Assembly (NCBI GenBank): GCA_020205615.1
Contig: CM035152.1
Coordinates: 118,146,043 to 118,210,042, forward strand
Direction of reading: 5' to 3'
DNA from: Panax quinquefolius
Lineage: Eukaryota > Streptophyta > Magnoliopsida > Apiales > Araliaceae
Length of the DNA stretch: 64,000 nt
The notes beneath the pieces are model-generated. The model was not told the DNA's origin and ran no database searches. It worked only from the letters and a program-made list of their open reading frames with translations. Shown piece after piece: positions 1 through 9,960 of the stretch; the first letter of the stretch is position 1, and the number at the start of each line of letters is the position of its first letter. The position numbers and the translations under genes are program-made.

Positions 1-273
1 GTCATTAATTTAAACTGTCTCAATTAACAGACATGGGGTTTTTGAGCTAAAGCTCTACGGTTCAAGATGTCTGTTTTATACCTAAAGCATGAAGTGAAAA
101 ATAAAAGTTGGGCATATTAATTAAATCATAAAATGTGAACATAAGAGATGAAAGGAAGAAGATTTAAATATATAGAAGTAAGAAAAATGTTGTATTATTA
201 TTTCTGGTAGTTTAATAAAGGTCTTTGTATCTGGGATTAGAGGTGATATGTTGTAATAATATTGTAATTACAT
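1..273. other. AT-rich DNA beside copia fragment
   Basis: No coding potential is recognised here. The stretch lies downstream of the copia integrase fragment (minus strand), where linker or reverse transcriptase would be expected in an intact element, but no such motifs can be read. It is probably eroded retroelement DNA. Confidence 0.4.
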
Positions 274-1205
274 TCATGTCATAAGATCATGCTGAATGGG
301 TAGTACTGTGAAGCACCAGACTCGGGCTTGAAGGCAGACCCGGGGTTTGGGGGCTTTACAAGGTTTCTCTCCAACGAACACATAGCCTTTGGAGTGTTCA
401 TAATCTCTTACAAAAATACACTTCTTACCTCTCGGCCCCAACTTCCCATGTTTATGAGAAGTGTTATACACGTAAATTTTTGATCCTCTAGGCCACATAT
501 TACCCAATTTGGGCTTTCTGCCGATCCACATTTCATATGGGGTAGACTGAACAGATTTTGAAGGTACATGATTAAGTATATACGTCACAGTCAATAATGT
601 ATAACACTAATAGGAGATAGGAAAATTGGCCTGCGCCATTATAGACCTAGCCATGTCTAATAATGTTTGGTTCTTTCTCCTCGCCACAACATTTGTTGTG
701 GAGTAGGGATTTCCAATTACCTGATTATCCCTCTTTCTTCACATAGTTCTTTAAACTGATCAGACATACACTTACTGTCTTGGTCAGTTCGAACTGCTTT
801 AACACTTTTATCTAACTTTTCTCGACCTCAATCAAATAATGTCTAAAGCATTCTAATTCCACTAACTTATGAAAGATTAAAAAAGTTTACCCGAAGTGCG
901 TATAGCCATCTATCATTGTGAGAAAGTAGGAACATCCATGCCTTTCACATTCATAGGGTCACATATATCTGAGTGAATGAGTTACAAAGGTGTTTTTGCC
1001 CTAGTAGCTTTACCAAATGGTTTTCTAGTTGATGTTCCTGCTAAACAATGTTCATAAGTGGGTAGATTGACCTTAGCGAGTGGGCCTAAAAGACATGTTT
1101 GAGCTAACATGGTCATTCTATCCTGTCCAATATGACCTAATCTAACATGTCATTGAATTGAACTATCATGATCATTTTTAACAAGTACGGAATAAGAATC
1201 ATTAA
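274..1205 (-). pseudogene. Ty1/copia integrase fragment
   Basis: This is a broken copia-type integrase read on the minus strand, the enzyme that inserts element cDNA into chromosomes. From high to low coordinates: part of the zinc-binding region (LGHIGQDRM, about 1110-1135), the first core aspartate in LIHSDICDPM (about 960-985), a second in VRTDQDSK (about 780-800), then TPQQ (about 700) and VARRKNQTLLDMA (about 650-690). An open stretch at 274-594 gives the C-terminal part (YILNHVPSKSV, TPYEMWIGRKPKLG, KLGPRGKKCIFV). The catalytic glutamate normally found in GVAERRNRT is missing, because the sequence reads VARRKN after a frameshift. Stops and frameshifts separate the pieces and the downstream reverse transcriptase is absent, so it cannot be active. 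Confidence 0.85.
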
Positions 1206-1439
1206 TATCTTTCAAAACTTAATATTTTCATTTTGAGCTATATTAATCTTGCGATGGTCCCAATTGTTGGGAACTGAGTGTATTATTGCCCGAATTTGTT
1301 GTTCATCTAACAAAGGATTGTCAGCAGCTCCTAACATTTCAATTATATTCGACATGACACGAAGATTTTCCCTAAAAGTGTGTTCAACTATCTTCTTATA
1401 ATAACTGTCGAATTTAGTTATAAGATGCAACCTAGCCAT
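1206..1439 (-). pseudogene. Ty1/copia gag fragment
   Basis: A 75-residue open stretch on the minus strand matches the middle of plant copia gag (UBN2/retrotran_gag family). Recognisable parts are the leucine-rich segment around residues 25-40 (LRVMSNIIEMLG) and the typical LLDEQQIRAIIHSVPNNWD followed by NIAQNENIKF. Gag builds the cytoplasmic virus-like particle. The C-terminal zinc knuckle and the protease that should follow are absent, because the reading passes almost directly into integrase zinc-binding sequence near 1200. This points to an internal deletion. The N-terminal part of gag is also missing, since the sequence upstream is a short palindrome and AT-rich DNA. Confidence 0.8.
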
Positions 1440-1440
1440 G

Positions 1441-1468
1441 TCTATTTCTTTTTGGAAAAAGAAATAGA
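1441..1468. repeat. Perfect 13-bp inverted repeat
   Basis: Arms tctatttcttttt and aaaaagaaataga match perfectly around a 2-bp gg centre, immediately upstream of the copia gag fragment. It could form a hairpin. No function is known. Confidence 0.9.
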
Positions 1469-1944
1469 GAGAACCTTATTACAGATGTTCAATTAGTTCT
1501 CCAAGGTATAAAAGAATTTTTGTAGTATAAATCAAATTAACATAAAAGTAATATGACATAAATACAAAAGAGAGACTTCGCTAGACTTAGGACTCAGAAT
1601 CCGTATGAATGCTTAATTATTAACATTTAATTTTTCAATGCATAAGACTTATAATTTAAGGAATAATTTAATTAAATTACTACCACCTAAATTACTTTCA
1701 CTAGGAATAAGGGTACATGTATAACTATAACATGGTAATTTAATTCCAAACACTAACAATTAATATTTCAAAAATATTAACAAAAGGAATTAAATAACAC
1801 GCAATATTACTCAATTAATATTTCAATTATGCTATAAACACATTAAAATACTTCCAAAAAATTTACAACAGTAACTTATCATCACAAAAGGTCACTTTAA
1901 TTTTTTGATTTTTTTTATAATTATACTAATTATCATAATTAATT
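1469..1944. other. AT-rich spacer, no gene seen
   Basis: This spacer lies between the copia fragment and the first gypsy LTR. It is rich in A and T, contains runs such as aattaatatttcaa, and has no readable ORF or recognisable element. It may be the copia 5' leader or LTR, or remaining host DNA. Confidence 0.4.
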
Positions 1945-2989
1945 TGTGACGCCCCCAAAATTAGGTATTCATCACCCATTCTGAGTCGCCAGATACATGG
2001 TACAAAATACAAATACAAACTTAATTATACATCCGTCAGTAAACATACGACAATACATAAACCGAGAGTTCTAATAGGAATATTGTCATTTAGACAATAT
2101 CCATACTCAAGGAGTCCTCATTACATTTATTGTCACACTATTTAATGTAATAGTGAGGACTACTAATGCTATCTTCGTGACCATCACTCGCTTTTCCCGA
2201 CTCGCGTCCAATATATATTCTCATTTCACGAAAAAACGAACAAAGAAAGAAAGGGTGAGCTCAACTAGCCCAAAGAAGAAATATTATAACTAAGATAATG
2301 CGTAATAAATTATCAATAGTCTTCAACAATGTTAAACCGATAAAATATAATAGACAACCAGTTTTAAATCTGCGGCGAATATCTTAATCCATTAAAAGAG
2401 TCAAGTAGAAAATAAATCTACTATCTTTTAGGTTTTAAAAGGTTTTCATCAATTTTATCACTAAGACTCAGTTTAATGAATAAACCACAATATCTAATCA
2501 TCCTCGTACCACTGCGGCCAAGGATTTTCCTCAAATTATCAATGGTCATGACTATACCAAGCACCCCGGTCATAATCATACCAAAAACTATCCATCACTG
2601 CATTACAGGCCACTGAGGACTTTTGTCACAACATTTATATCAAGCCATGATTATACCGAATGATCCCTGGTCATAATCATACTAAGTTCATCTACGCACG
2701 TAAGCCAAAGATAACATAATATAACATGAGGATGATGACAATGACATAATAATTCAATAAAATAAGTTCACGAATTAATTTATTCAGGAACTAATAACGT
2801 CCAAATTGTCAACATAATACTGCTTTGTAGAGTAAAATTCAAGAATGCTCAGAAAAATATTTTCATGAAAAATACTGGATGAAGCGCAAATATCAAGGAT
2901 ATTCCACTAAATTCATGGAGTATAGAAGTCAAAATTTTAACCAACTGAGTATAATAGCGAATGAAATAACAAAAGAAATCACCATGCAT

Positions 2990-3190
2990 GCGGTACTTCG
3001 CATAGACAGGTTATTCCAACAGAATAATAAATACAGAATAATAAAAACGGAACCAGGTCCGGTGTAAAACACACAGACAGGATATTCCAATAGAATAATA
3101 AAGACAGAATAATAAAGACGGAACCAGGTCCGGTGTAAAACACACAGACAGGATATTCCAATAGAATAATAAAGACAGAATAATAAAAAG
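2990..3190. repeat. 71-bp tandem repeat in B LTR leader
   Basis: About 2.6 copies of a 71-bp unit, with almost identical starts at 3071 and 3142 (acacagacaggatattcc). The array lies in the transcribed part of the LTR between TATA box and U5 end. Homologous arrays occur in the G and D LTRs. Open frames across it are repeat artefacts. Confidence 0.8.
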
Positions 3191-3610
3191 ATTTTAACCG
3201 TGTCCCACAAAAGCCTGATGTGGATGTTCCAACTAATAATAAAATAATAGAAGAATGTCACCAAGTATAGGGGATTCCGCATATATACAAAGTTATTCCA
3301 ATGAATAAATAAGAATGGAATAATATAAGGATTTCACCAAGTATAGGGTATTCCGCATATACAAAGTCATGTATAGGGTATGCCACTTTTACGAAAGTTA
3401 TTCCAATGTAATAATAAAGAATGGAATAATGTAAGTTCTCTTCATGAATAAAAAAAATAACACCCTTACAAGTACAACAAATAATATTCCCTACCTTAGA
3501 AGAACTGAATATTGGAAAAGTGAAGTAGCGAGAATACTTTTCTTCTTTCTCTATAGTTTCTCTCTAGTTTCAAAGTTGAATTTGTAAGAAATAATGAAGG
3601 AATGAGCTTT

Positions 3611-3620
3611 CTATTTATAG
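3611..3620 (-). promoter_or_regulatory. LTR TATA box (B LTR)
   Basis: CTATAAATAG on the minus strand, followed downstream by a short TC-rich leader. The same word is found at the equivalent place in every LTR of the window. Confidence 0.75.
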
Positions 3621-3777
3621 AAAAAGCGAGGGTGGCTCTTGGTTTTAACGAAGGTCAAAATGACTCTTGGTAATATCAAGAGACAACTACTATTCATGAA
3701 GGGGTAATTAACCCTTGGAACAATCAAGAAGCGCTTAACTCTTGGTAATATTGAAGGGACAACTACTATTTGCGAAG

Positions 3778-3968
3778 GGGTAATTACTATCGATTTAAGG
3801 TAATTACTATTGACGAAGGTAATTACTATTGAAGAAGGTAATTACTATTGACGAAGGTAAATACTATTGACGAAGGTAATTACTATTCACAAAGATAATT
3901 ACTATTCACAAAGGTAATTATTATTGACGAAGGTAATTACTATTCACAAAGGTAATTACTATTGACGA
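3778..3968. repeat. 19-bp minisatellite in U3 of B LTR
   Basis: About ten copies of ggtaattactattgacgaa and close variants, upstream of the TATA box on the minus strand. Degenerate copies extend back to about 3655. A related array of 18 to 19 bp units is present in both G LTRs and absent from the D LTRs. Confidence 0.9.
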
Positions 3969-4198
3969 AGGGACTCTTAGATGATGACATATGGGCCCCC
4001 TATAAAATAATCAAACTTACCACAAACGCCTCATAATGTACTTTTTATATACATCAAGGATTGAATAAATATTACCACAAATCATTTTATTTTTAATCAA
4101 CACATATTTAATCTTTCAACAATTATTAATCATTTATAACTTGTGGTCTCAATTAATAATTTAATACTATAACATATTATACGATGATATCTTTGTGA

Positions 4199-4256
4199 CA
4201 ATAATTGAATCAATAATATAAGAGATATGATGCGTGAATTCTCGTAGCAATAATTG
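4199..4256. promoter_or_regulatory. Pair of CAATAATTG motifs in U3
   Basis: CAATAATTG occurs at 4199-4207 and 4248-4256. This is the pseudopalindrome bound by plant HD-Zip class I factors. The same pair recurs in the G LTRs (about 54065 and 54112; about 61573 and 61625). Binding is inferred from the word alone. Confidence 0.45.
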
Positions 4257-4480
4257 AGCATAGGTGAGTGACTTCTCATGTAAGCATCAATAATCAATAT
4301 CGTGTGCTACTATACAACTACTACGCCAGACATCGTATTTCTTTTACTACCGGGTAGTTCAATAGTTTTGACGGTAACACCTCTGCCGTTATTTTTATAG
4401 AAAAATAATTTTGTCGTTTTCTAACTACGACAATACTTCCGTTGTGGGTTCCACCAATGATTGAGCCGTTGTACGAATAT

Positions 4481-5113
4481 TCTTGTTGCATTAAATGTTT
4501 AAAACATGTTAAACATGTCGGTGGACCCCATTTCTTGACTGAAATTTGATTATAGCCTGTAAAATTGTCCGTATGTGGATTTCGGTCAATTTCTGTTTGG
4601 AATTTGGAAAAACTTTCTTCTGAAAAGTTGTAGAGAATTGAATTTCCTATAAAAAGTCGCGAGATTCGATTTTTCTGATAAAAAGGCTATTTATTATGAA
4701 TTATTGAAGTTTCGGTATATCGGGTGTGAATTGATTTTTGGAGTTTAAATTATTTTTGTTAAGAAAAACGTTTTTTGTATTTTTTTGGACATCATTAACA
4801 TGTGTGGCTGGTGTTTTGACCAAAAGGTGGGCTAAGGAAAATTTGTATAATTATATTAATATTATATTAAATTTTACGCTTTGGTGTTCTAAGCATTTTC
4901 CTATAAATAGGGTGCTTAGGTTAGAATTGAAAATCACACCGTAAATCAAGTTTTCTCTCTATATTATCGAGCGTATTCTTGTGAATATTTTGAGTATACT
5001 TTGAGTATTGCTATACTCTGTGCAAGTTCAAGTCATAGCCTATATCCTGTTTCAACTAGAAATCTTGTCTTTTCGAGGTAAGGGATGTTATTTTATTCGA
5101 AAATGATATTATT
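4481..5113 (+). mobile_element. Inverted fragment of subfamily A LTR
   Basis: This stretch reads in plus orientation what A-type LTRs carry in minus orientation. It corresponds to the reverse complement of about 6364-7005 of the adjacent A1 LTR. It includes the aaacatgttaaacatg block, a TATA box at 4901-4910, and the leader with GGTAAGGG at 5077-5084. It begins abruptly inside U3 and ends abruptly where the A1 LTR starts, so both borders are rearrangement or insertion points. Confidence 0.85.
4901..4910 (+). promoter_or_regulatory. LTR TATA box (inverted A fragment)
   Basis: CTATAAATAG followed about 170 bp downstream by GGTAAGGG. If it were active, transcription would run rightward into the oppositely oriented A1 LTR. 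Confidence 0.65.
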
Positions 5114-5656
5114 TGTGACGCCCCCAAAATAGGTATACACAACAACCATTCTGAGTCGCCAAATACATGGTACAGAAACAACTACAACTTTATTATTACA
5201 ACAGTAAAACTGTGAGTTTAAATACAAATATTATCTTCTGTACAATATCTATACTCAAATAAATCCTCATCACATTTATTGATACATTATTTTACAAAAT
5301 GGTGAGGACTACTAAACAATCCTTTCTAAAACCTTCATTCCATACCCCGACTTAGCACTCGCTATATTCTCGCCTCCCGAGAAAAATAGAACAAAAAGGA
5401 AAAGGGTGAGCTCAACTAGCCCAAGAAAGAATATTATGACTAAGATAATATACAACAAATTATCGTTAGTCTTCAACAGGAAAAATCGATAGAATACAAT
5501 AGACAACAAGTTTCGGATCAATATTCGCAGCCGAAATAATAATTCATAGAAGTGTTACGTAGAGAATGAAATCTACTATAATCTATGAATTTAATGGTCC
5601 ATCATCAATATTTTATCCTCAGAACATCAATCAATATACATCTCGAATCAAATATT

Positions 5657-5846
5657 CATCTTTGCACTACTGCCAAAGATATTCATCATTGGTCATGTTC
5701 ATTTAAACACTGCTCATCTTTGCACTACAGCCAAAAGATATTAATCAATCGGTCATGTTCATCTCAACACTGCTCATCTTTGCACTACAGCCAAAGATAT
5801 TCTTCAGAAATCATTCATCTTTGCTTCTGTGCCAAAGATATTCAAT
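5657..5846. repeat. 58-60 bp tandem units in A1 3' LTR
   Basis: Two full units and two partial ones, each with tcatctttgcactac then ccaaagatatt. The unit is related to the 57-bp array of D read on the other strand. Confidence 0.85.
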
Positions 5847-6198
5847 AATATCATCATTTAAGACCGAGGATGATGAAAAATATTTTTAAAGAAACGAATC
5901 CAAAGGAAACAAAATGACAAGGATTAAGGATTAAGGATTCGTACTTGGTTTTATCCACGCCCAAAAATACCTCAAAAATAATCATAGTGGTGTAAAATTC
6001 AAGAATGATCAAAACATGGATACAATCGAGTTAGTATCCGAATAGATATTTTGGACAAAAAGAAGAAATTTTATTTTTCTATTGAATAAGATACAGTATC
6101 GTGAATAGTGTCAGATATCGTGAATAAAGGCCGATATCGTGAATAGTAACTCAGACACCAAAAGATAGAAATTCCACAAAAACATCTTCACGCTTCAT

Positions 6199-6295
6199 GA
6201 ATAGTACTCGTGAATAAGTAACTCGTGAATAAGAACTCATGAATAGTAACTCGTGAATAGTAACTCATGAATAGTAACCCATGAATAAGTAACCC
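6199..6295. repeat. 14-bp minisatellite in A1 3' LTR
   Basis: Repeats of gaatagtaactcgt or gaatagtaactcat, some with an added a or t. It lies in the transcribed leader downstream of the TATA box (minus strand). Confidence 0.85.
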
Positions 6296-6391
6296 AGACA
6301 TGAAAAAGTTCCAAATTTGATAAAAACTTCAGATCAACATTTCAAAGATAATGATATTGAAGAAATAATATCATTACAAAAAAAATAATAT

Positions 6392-6399
6392 CCCTTACC
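6392..6399 (-). promoter_or_regulatory. Conserved GGTAAGGG, donor-like
   Basis: GGTAAGGG on the minus strand, about 175 bp downstream of the TATA box. The word or a close variant (TGTAAGGG, GGTAAGG) recurs at a similar distance in all LTR subfamilies here. It resembles a 5' splice site, but splicing is not shown. Confidence 0.35.
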
Positions 6400-6571
6400 T
6401 CGAAAGATCAAGATTTCTAAATTTGAAACACCTGGATATAGGCTATGACTTGGACTTGCACCAGTATAGCAATACTCAAAGTATACTCAAAATACTCACA
6501 AGAATACGCTCGATAATATAGAGAGAAAAACTTCAGCTTTAAATTGTGATTTTCAATTCTAACCTAAGCAC

Positions 6572-6583
6572 CTATATTTATAG
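6572..6583 (-). promoter_or_regulatory. LTR TATA box (A1 3' LTR)
   Basis: CTATAAATATAG on the minus strand. A 2-bp expansion distinguishes it from CTATAAATAG in the sister LTR. Confidence 0.7.
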
Positions 6584-7932
6584 AAATTGCTTAGAACACC
6601 AAAGTAGAAAATTTAATAAATTAATATATATATATATATCAAATTCATACGCCAACCTTAGAATTCAGATCCTAGCATTTCCCACATGCCACCTTCTAGA
6701 AAGAAATGATAAAAAACGTTTTTCATAAAATAAATAATTAAAACTTACAAAAATTAATTATTTTGAGCTTGAAACTTCAATAATTCATAATAAATAGCCC
6801 TTTCATCAGAAAATTCAATCTCATGTATTTTTATAGGAAATTCAATTCTCTACAACTTTGCAGAAGAAAGTTTTTCCAAATTCCAAATAGAAATTGACCA
6901 AATCCACAAACCAGGCGATTTTACAAAGCTATAATCAAATTTCAAATCAATAAATGGGGTCCACCGACATGTTTAACATGTTTTAAACATTTATTGCAAC
7001 AAAAATACTCTTCCTCCTCATATACTCATATATCCCACATTTATTGTAAAAATATCACCGAATTAATATATTATTAAAATAATATATTTAAATGAATTAT
7101 TTTATCGAGAAAAGATAAAATATTAATTTTCAACAATTGTCATTTTAAAATTTTCTCCATCTATATCCACATAAAATCAATATTTTCCTCATCATATAAA
7201 TCAATAATTAATTATTCACAAATAATATTACGAATCACAATATTGACAACCAGCGCGGTTCAGGAAAGAGGGGCTTTCCAATAAGAATTTCTTCTTCTTG
7301 CAGCAATTAGGTGACCAAACCTCCTTAGATAGAACTTTCTAGACATTGCCAATAATGTTATCTAATAATATTATTCAGATAATATGAATTATTGCTTCGA
7401 TAATGAAAGATACTTGTGTAATGACAATTATTGAAACAACAAAGAATATAAAATATCAACGCAAAGAATTATTAACTCAATAAAATAATCGAATAAAGAA
7501 TTCATGTAACCATTATTGAGTAGTGCCTTCTTCACGTAAGAATCAATAATTGGTGCAATACCGTGTCTACCTTGCTCAACAACGCGTATTAGTGTGTTTT
7601 AACCACCGGGTATTCCAACAAGATAATAATTGAATAACTACGCCAGTTATTTAAAAATAACTTATATTTGTCGCTTTCTTCATCCAATCGCTTTCAAGCA
7701 TATGGGGCCCACACATGGTCACGTCAGTCGACGAATATTCCCGATCGTATTTAATATTCCACGACCAAACGAATATTCCCCGACAACAATGAATATTTTA
7801 TAACCACTTGCTTATTTTGAAATATTTATGTATTTAACCCTTAACTATCCACATTAATCAAATCAACCCTTACTATTTCAAAATAATAACTAAAGGAAAT
7901 TCCTTTTATTTAAAAAAATTTCGGGTCTTACA

Positions 7933-7945
7933 ACCTCCCTCCTTA
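7933..7945 (-). other. Polypurine tract of A1
   Basis: TAAGGAGGGAGGT on the minus strand directly abuts the start of the 3' LTR (TGTAAGACCC). This is the expected primer site for plus-strand DNA synthesis. Confidence 0.85.
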
Positions 7946-8400
7946 TGAAATTTCGTCCTCGAAATTGACGTCGTACTTCTGGTGTTTTGAAAAGGTGAGG
8001 ATACCTCGCTTTCATTTCCGCTTTCCAATTCCTGTGTCATTTCCTCTATAGCATGATTCCTCCACAAAACTTTAACTTGTGGTATGACCTTTCTTGCGTA
8101 GGGACATGCTCCTTCCTATCCAAGATCTTGACAGTACCTCCTCACACGTTAAGTCTTCTTTATCTCGTCCCGGTTCTAACTCAATAACGTGGTTCGGGTC
8201 TTTCACATATTTACGAAGTACGAGATATGTGAAACACATTATGAACACGAGACATTCTCGGAGGTAACGCAAGTCTATAGGCTACATTTCCTACTTCCTG
8301 GTCAAGAATTTGAAATGGACCAGATAAATCGTGGATTGAGCTTTCCTCTCTTCCCAAATCTTGTAACTCCTTCCATGGAGCAACTTGCAACAATACATGA
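7946..8400 (-). pseudogene. Integrase C-terminus, chromodomain-like (A1)
   Basis: This is the C-terminal end of pol on the minus strand. Readable pieces are LQVAPWKE, GPFQILD, VAYRLALPPRMSRVHNVFHIS and a tail equivalent to KVLWRNHAIEE ... ELETEMKARYPHLF that ends near the polypurine tract. The GPFxIL and LPPxMSRVHNVFHIS block is typical of gypsy integrases of the Tekay/Del type, and the tail resembles a degenerate chromodomain, which in this group helps target insertion to heterochromatin. Several frameshifts occur; for example LQVAPWKE passes to LQDLGREESS where copy A2 has GVTRFGKRGKL. Assignment to Tekay is inferred from motifs and LTR length. Confidence 0.75.
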
Positions 8401-9458
8401 TCCCCACATTAAATTCCACGTCCTTTCGATGAAGATCCGCATAACTCTTTTATCGATCTTGTGCCGTTTGTATCGTTGTCGAATCATTTGGATCTTTTCT
8501 AGGTGAGTCATACGTACTTAACTTCGGTCCCAACAATGTTGCTTCACCCACCTCATCCCAACATATTGGAGAACGACATTTTCGTCCATATAATGCTTGA
8601 ATGGAACCATGCCTATATTTGTTTAATAACTATTGTTGTATGAGGATTCCACCAATGGCAAGTACTTATCCCAACTTCCTTTGAAATCTAGGACACAAAG
8701 TTTTAATATATCTTCAAGAGTTTGAGTAGTCCTTTCTGATTGCCCATCCGTTTGAGGATGGTATGCCAAACTGAATCGTAAATTCGTGCCCATAGCTTTC
8801 TAACCCAAAATCATGAAGTGAATCTTGGGTCACGATCTAAAACTATGGATACTGGCATGCCATGCAATCTCACAATCTCATTTACGTACATACGAGAAAG
8901 ACGTTCAAGGGAATAAGTCTCCCGTATCGGCAAGAAATGAGCAGACTTGGTTAATCTATCAACAATAACCCAAATAGCATTGATGCCTTGAGAAACCGCA
9001 GGAAGACCCGTAACGAAATCCATAGTAATGTGTTCCCACTTCCATTCCGGAATCTCAAGTGGTTGCAACGGACCCTTAGGTACTAGATGCTCTGCCTTTA
9101 CACGTTGACAAGTTAAACACATTGAGATAAACTTTGCAATCTCTCTCTTCATATTGTTCCACCAAAATGTATGTTGAAGATCATAATACATTTTGGTACT
9201 CCCAGGATGGATTGCAAATGGCGTATTGTGTGCCTCCATCATAATCTTGTACTTCAAATCAGAGTCGTTAGGAACACAAAGTCTAGAGTGGACTCGAAGT
9301 ATTCCTTCTTCATCAATTCTCGCTTCCGGAATAGCTCCTTCTTGTACTTTCTTCTTCATACGCATCAGCACGGGTTGGTGGGCTTGAGCAACCTTAACTT
9401 TTTCTATTAAAGTTGGCTCTATCGTATACTTGACATCATCGCACTTTTCGTTCCTCAT
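8401..9458 (-). pseudogene. Gypsy integrase (A1)
   Basis: Integrase on the minus strand. The longest open part (8811-9458, 215 residues) holds an H2C2 zinc finger (His77, His84, Cys114, Cys117), then the core with Asp147 in MDFVTGLP and Asp208 in VLDRDPRF. It continues out of frame at lower coordinates with YHPQTDGQSERTTQTLED (about 8700-8770), which supplies the catalytic glutamate, then LYGRKCRSP (about 8560). All three catalytic residues can therefore be seen, but at least two frameshifts and stops break the reading. It is the best preserved integrase in the window. The upstream part (residues 1-50) is the RNase H to integrase linker. Confidence 0.85.
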
Positions 9459-9960
9459 ATAATCTTCTACTCACCGCGTTAGCTACCACGTTCGCTTTTC
9501 CAGGATGGCATGATCAGAACATGTGCTGAAATAAGTCTCCTCTTGAGTTCTTCGAAGCTCTTCCCACATTCCTTGCTCCATTCGAATTTTGTATCTCTAC
9601 GAGTCAGCTGCGTTAATGGAATACCGATTCGAGAATATCCTTCAACGAATCTCCGATAATAACCAACTAAGCCTAGAAAGCTACGTCTTTCGATAACTGA
9701 CTTAGGTTGCTCTCAACTGTGACTCATATCCCAATCTTGGATAGCACGTCACAATGACACCTATCGATTTACTATCGCATCGAATATGACGTCCCTACAG
9801 AGAGTTCGCTTAGGTGAATTCCACAAAGGAAGTCACAAAATAAAGGCTCGGTACCAAATTCTATAGTTGAATTTTTAACTCCACGAAGTTCAATAGAGCC
9901 ATTCGATATGAGATTTTAGAAATGAGTTTTGTCACGGGTTCAAAGTCGATACAAAATTTA
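9459..9960 (-). pseudogene. Reverse transcriptase scar (A1)
   Basis: Only the two ends of reverse transcriptase remain. Near 9880-9960 the N-terminal edge KISYRMALLNFVELK is readable, and near 9560-9680 the C-terminal part FLGLVGYYRRFVEGYSRIG and KFEWSKECGKSFEELKRR. Between them about 150 bp resembles the sequence after protease in D (FVVDFLLWN-like, then YPRLGYESQL). The catalytic block with the DD pair and most of RNase H are absent; KRRLISAHVL runs almost directly into a KANVVANAVSR-like linker. The same arrangement is found in A2, C and H. Confidence 0.75.

Larger units (their letters stand above)
1945..4480 (-). mobile_element. Tekay-like LTR, subfamily B, truncated
   Basis: The LTR lies in minus orientation, with its U5 end at 1945 (TGTGACGCCCCCAAAATTAGG region). 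It follows the composite D LTR at 34094-36501 through the shared blocks at 1945-3480 (U5 and transcribed leader), and the G LTRs through the minisatellite and U3 at 3640-4480. The U3 terminus is missing: at about 4480 the sequence switches into an inverted piece of an A-type LTR. There is no internal region beside it, so it is either a solo LTR or the remnant of a rearranged element. Its U5 variant (around 2015-2100) matches the last LTR of D rather than the middle one. Confidence 0.8.
5114..7932 (-). mobile_element. 3' LTR of A1
   Basis: Starts TGTGACGCCCCC and ends GGGTCTTACA on the plus strand, 2819 bp, followed by the polypurine tract. It contains an array of about 58-bp units, a 14-bp minisatellite, a TATA box, and CAATTATTG (7425-7433) and CAATAATTG (7544-7552) in U3. 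It has nearly the same length as its partner at 11511-14330. Many small indels separate the two. Confidence 0.9.

Noticed and set aside
5585..5848. 87-residue open frame in the A1 LTR
   Set aside because: Frame through the 58-bp tandem units; equivalent LTRs have stops or shifts in it.
8189..8506. Plus-strand open frame opposite the A1 integrase C-terminus
   Set aside because: Antisense of LPPRMSRVHNVFHIS coding sequence; the minus strand has the family match and the correct order with LTR and polypurine tract.
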